64,000 nucleotides of DNA, from contig NZ_MDJS01000004.1 of NCBI RefSeq assembly GCF_001705515.1, positions 496,001-560,000 on the forward strand, read 5' to 3'. This DNA is from Mucilaginibacter sp. PPCGB 2223. Its GTDB lineage: Bacteria > Bacteroidota > Bacteroidia > Sphingobacteriales > Sphingobacteriaceae. Of this stretch, positions 61,626 through 64,000 are shown in pieces. The notes beneath the pieces were generated by a model. It ran no database searches. It was given only the letters and a program-made list of their open reading frames with translations, and was not told the origin of the DNA. The translations under genes were made by a program, and so were the position numbers. Position 1 is the first letter of the stretch, and each line of letters starts with the position of its first letter.

Positions 61626-61670
61626 GATGCAAGTGGCTAAGTTTGCGCTTCAATTTTTTAGTACAATTTT

Positions 61671-62234
61671 ATGTCAAAAGCATCCGAAATAAGAAATGGC
61701 AGTATACTTCGCTTCAACGGCGAACTGGCACAGGTTGAAGAGTTTATACACCGCACCCCTGGTAACCTGCGTGCGTTTTACCAGGCACGTATGCGCAACA
61801 TTAAAACCGGTAAGCTGATCGAATACCGTTTCCGTACCGACGAGGAGGTGGAGATTGCCCGTGTTGAAACCAACGATTATCAATACCTGTACGACGAGGG
61901 TAACGACCTTGTAGTAATGGATAATAATACTTACGACCAGTTTAACGTGCCTAAAACCTTATTCGGTAACGCCGTTAAATTTTTAAAGGAAGGAACTAAT
62001 GTAATTGTTGCTTTTGAGAGCGGCGAGCCGATTATGGGCCAGATGCCAAACTCGGTTGAGCTGGAAATTACTTATACCGAACCTGCGGTTAAAGGCGATA
62101 CTTCGAGCGGCGCCATGAAAAAGGCTACCGTTGAAACAGGCGCCGAGATCAACGTACCTTTGTTCATCAATTTAGGCGATATGGTGAAAGTAGATACCAC
62201 TACCGGCAACTATGTTGAGCGCGTAAAGAAATAG
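61671..62234 (+). CDS. efp: Elongation factor P
   Basis: 187 residues with the three beta-barrel domains of EF-P. Domain I begins EIRNGSILRFNGELAQVEEFIHRTPGNLRAFYQ; the tip loop reads PGNLRA, so the position carrying the modified lysine or arginine in other bacteria is N32, with R34 two residues on. Domain III is GDTSSGAMKKATVETGAEINVPLFINLGDMVKVDTTTGNYVERVK. EF-P relieves ribosome stalling at polyproline. A consensus -7 box and a terminator bracket the gene. Confidence 0.95.
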   Translation: MSKASEIRNGSILRFNGELAQVEEFIHRTPGNLRAFYQARMRNIKTGKLIEYRFRTDEEVEIARVETNDYQYLYDEGNDLVVMDNNTYDQFNVPKTLFGNAVKFLKEGTNVIVAFESGEPIMGQMPNSVELEITYTEPAVKGDTSSGAMKKATVETGAEINVPLFINLGDMVKVDTTTGNYVERVKK

Positions 62235-62253
62235 GGATAATTTAATGATATTG

Positions 62254-62286
62254 AAAAGCTCTCCGGCATTCGGGGGGCTTTTTTTG
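62254..62286 (+). terminator. efp terminator
   Basis: AAAAGCTCTCCG and CGGGGGGCTTTT form a stem with two G-U pairs and a five-base loop, followed by T. It lies 20 bp after the efp stop codon and inside the first codons of the long form of the next frame. Confidence 0.82.
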
Positions 62287-62313
62287 TTTGGGATGCAAAG
62301 CGTATATTTGAGT

Positions 62314-62784
62314 ATGAGCCTTTTCGGAATTGGTTACGAGGTGTACATCATCTGCGTACTACTTGGTATCCCTGTTTTCTTCCTGTCAAAGTACATTTCC
62401 AAGAAATTGATAAAGGAGAAAAAAAACCAAATGATCGGCACATGGCTGGCGACGATCATCCTAACGCCAATTATATATTGTTCCATTGTATTATTTTTCG
62501 TTTTTTGTGTAGAATACTATCCCAATAATGATTTTGATAAAGATAAATGGAAAGCAGATAAAGAAAAACGCTATGAACTTACAAAGGATCTGATTGGCAG
62601 CAAATTACTAATCGGGATGACTAAGGATCAGGTAAGAGCAACTCTTGGCGATGAAGAAAATATTAACGACAATAATGATTGGTATTACGAAATTGGGTAT
62701 AAACCGGAGTTATTCAATATCGATCCGAACAGCATCCATATCACTTTTGAAAAGAATAGGGTTGTTGAAGTATTTGAACATTGA
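62314..62784 (+). CDS. Small membrane protein with SmpA/BamE-like tail, unknown function
   Basis: 156 residues by the chosen start. Two hydrophobic helices (about 8-26, 40-65) are followed by a soluble part ending LLIGMTKDQVRATLGDEEN...WYYEIG, a pattern seen in SmpA/BamE-type domains (GMTxxQVxxxLG). A longer frame begins at 62245 but would run through the efp terminator, so translation from there is unlikely; starts at 62293 or 62314 are possible. A TAnnTTTG box (62303-62310) precedes 62314 by three bases. The role is unknown. Confidence 0.6.
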   Translation: MSLFGIGYEVYIICVLLGIPVFFLSKYISKKLIKEKKNQMIGTWLATIILTPIIYCSIVLFFVFCVEYYPNNDFDKDKWKADKEKRYELTKDLIGSKLLIGMTKDQVRATLGDEENINDNNDWYYEIGYKPELFNIDPNSIHITFEKNRVVEVFEH

Positions 62785-62790
62785 TTGATA

Positions 62791-63363
62791 ATGCCAACCA
62801 AACAACAACTCCGCAAAATCTACTTAGCCAAAAGGCAGCAGCTTTCGCCCGAAGAATATGCGGAATTGAACAGGCAATTGCTCACGGAGTTTCAGCAACT
62901 CGACTTTACCGGAATAAAATACCTGCACTGCTATTTGCCCATCTTATCAAAAAAAGAACCTGATACGCGGCTGCTGCTCAACTGGCTCAAAGTAACACGC
63001 CCTGATATTAAGATCGTATACCCGCAAACCGATTTTGCCGACCATAGCATGCGCCATTTTGCTGATGACGCCGATCTTGTTTTGGCCGAAAACATGCTGG
63101 GTATTACCGAGCCCATTGCCGGCAATATGGTTGATGTGAGCAATATAGACATGGCTGTTGTGCCGCTCCTGGCTTTCGATAAGCGCGGTTTCCGTGTTGG
63201 CTACGGCAAAGGGTTTTACGATCGTTTTATGGCGCAATGTAAACCCGGCGCGCATTTTATCGGCCTGTCATTTTTCGGCCCTGAGGAAAAGATAGAAGAT
63301 ATTGATGGATACGACAAACCTTTGCATCAGTGCATCACTCCTGATCAACTGTACCTGTTTTAG
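62791..63363 (+). CDS. 5-formyltetrahydrofolate cyclo-ligase
   Basis: 190 residues of the 5-FTHF cyclo-ligase (MTHFS) family, which converts 5-formyl-THF to 5,10-methenyl-THF with ATP. Motifs include LRKIYLAKRQQLSPEEY, VVPLLAFDKRGFRVGYGKGFYDRF (ATP- and folate-binding glycines) and the C-terminal GLSFFGPEEKI. The ATG at 62791 was chosen over an upstream TTG at 62785. It starts 6 bp after the previous gene. Confidence 0.93.
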   Translation: MPTKQQLRKIYLAKRQQLSPEEYAELNRQLLTEFQQLDFTGIKYLHCYLPILSKKEPDTRLLLNWLKVTRPDIKIVYPQTDFADHSMRHFADDADLVLAENMLGITEPIAGNMVDVSNIDMAVVPLLAFDKRGFRVGYGKGFYDRFMAQCKPGAHFIGLSFFGPEEKIEDIDGYDKPLHQCITPDQLYLF

Positions 63364-63366
63364 CTA

Positions 63367-63921
63367 CTACCTTTCAGCCAGGGCGCTGCCCCGTACAGGA
63401 GCGTTGTCTATCGCGCGTGAGAACCAGGCATTCCATTCTTCCTGTTTGATATCATTTTGCATGTGCATGGTTTGCCTTTCGTAATCTGCGTTAATCTTCT
63501 GGTATTTAGCGTCGACCTGCCTGAATATAGCGCCTATCTCCTGTGCGTAGTTTGCAGTGTAGTGCGCCTGTCTGAATGCCCTGTACAATTCGGCACGCAT
63601 CAGGTAGGCTATATTATAGTGCCCCTGTTCGTGCCGCAAAACCTGCAGCAGCATGTCCTGGTCTTTGATCCAGTTTAAATGAATGAAGGATTTATCACGG
63701 TTAAAAACCAGCTGTACATTAAAATCGACAGAGTAGCTGTTATTGCGGCCCGTGGCCTGGTATGTGTATTTAACATCGCAATCGGTATAGGCCAATGCCT
63801 GGTTACCTGCCGACGGCACACCCTGGAAATCGCTGGCGGCGAGCCGGCGATAATACTGCGCCGAAGCCAAAAAAGGAATTGAACAAATTAAGCATAGAAT
63901 ACCCCGTCGTTTACCTCTCAT
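63367..63921 (-). CDS. Secreted DUF922-family protein with a putative zinc-protease motif
   Basis: 184 residues with a signal peptide (ends FLASAQ). The DUF922 fold is visible, with HEQGHYNIAYLMRAELY holding an HExxH-like HEQGH motif about residue 118-122. Members are predicted secreted zinc-dependent proteases, but activity is not established. It ends three bases from the cyclo-ligase stop codon, convergently. Confidence 0.8.
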   Translation of the reverse strand: MRGKRRGILCLICSIPFLASAQYYRRLAASDFQGVPSAGNQALAYTDCDVKYTYQATGRNNSYSVDFNVQLVFNRDKSFIHLNWIKDQDMLLQVLRHEQGHYNIAYLMRAELYRAFRQAHYTANYAQEIGAIFRQVDAKYQKINADYERQTMHMQNDIKQEEWNAWFSRAIDNAPVRGSALAER

Positions 63922-64000
63922 CTTTATTTCTGTGGTTTAATCATCAGTACAGACTAAACGATTAATCATAAGTTTATTGTATGAGGCAAAAAAATTAAGT

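Larger units (their letters stand above)
61378..61670. other. Intergenic region with REP-like copy and efp promoter
   Basis: About 290 bp without a gene. It contains the third REP-like element (61408-61510), an AAACATTGCAAC-type AT-rich tract similar to sequence beside the copy near ruvC, and the -7 box of efp (TATCTTTG, 61618-61625). Confidence 0.55.

Overview
The window reads as chromosomal DNA of a Bacteroidota bacterium, most likely family Sphingobacteriaceae (Mucilaginibacter/Pedobacter-like). This rests on a SusC/SusD pair, the type IX secretion regulator PorX, a CHU_C-type sorting domain, an LpxC-FabZ fusion, a NagB/PIG-L fusion, a short Bacteroidota-type primary sigma factor, and promoters of the form TTTG-N18-20-TAnnTTTG. 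Genus is inference. I see no tRNA, rRNA, insertion sequence, phage or CRISPR array. Most genes are housekeeping or ordinary envelope functions.

Layout. 0.2-2 kb: two tandem secreted proteins with a CBM9-like fold and glycine-rich tails. 2-2.5 kb: a repeat-rich gap. 2.5-7.4 kb: ruvC, a flippase-like membrane protein with a family 2 glycosyltransferase, a cold shock gene, then rbfA, an M23 peptidase and a TonB-domain protein in one operon. 7.7-10.7 kb: an outer-membrane protein, an alginate-lyase-like protein and hflX. 10.8-12.3 kb: an AT-rich islet with a frameshifted MORN-type lipoprotein and a toxin-antitoxin pair. 12.3-15.5 kb: trpEGC, preceded by a complete ribosome-mediated attenuator with a Trp-Trp leader peptide. 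15.5-20.6 kb: a membrane protein and two secreted amidohydrolases. 20.6-21.3 kb: a second repeat-rich gap. 21.3-32.5 kb: a susCD-DUF4397 operon, a DeoR regulator, and amino-sugar genes (anmK, nagB, nagX-like). 32.5-41.2 kb: T9SS cargo, a PepSY-like protein, rpoD, an M3 peptidase, a repeat-free secreted protein and a cupin. 41.2-46.3 kb: an M14 peptidase, D-Ala-D-Ala dipeptidase, alanine dehydrogenase and tsaE. 46.5-50.3 kb: a five-gene operon under a GbsR/MarR-type regulator. 50.2-53.8 kb: fdhD, a small protein and a YdeP-type molybdoenzyme. 54-64 kb: porX, an HD phosphohydrolase, lpxD-lpxC/fabZ-lpxA, an ABC ATPase, efp, a membrane protein, 5-formyl-THF cyclo-ligase and a DUF922 protein.

The most rewarding signals are in non-coding DNA: the trp attenuator; a set of genes whose perfect -7 box lies only 3-4 bp before the start codon, implying leaderless or nearly leaderless mRNAs (lpxD, the GbsR-type gene, fdhD, anmK and others); a repeated roughly 100-130 bp REP-like element at three loci; clusters of nested short palindromes around a CTCC-GGAG core; and several convergent gene pairs whose stop codons are separated by a single base. 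I do not see a defence island or a clear novel multi-gene machine; the five-gene GbsR operon is the best candidate for an uncharacterised functional module.
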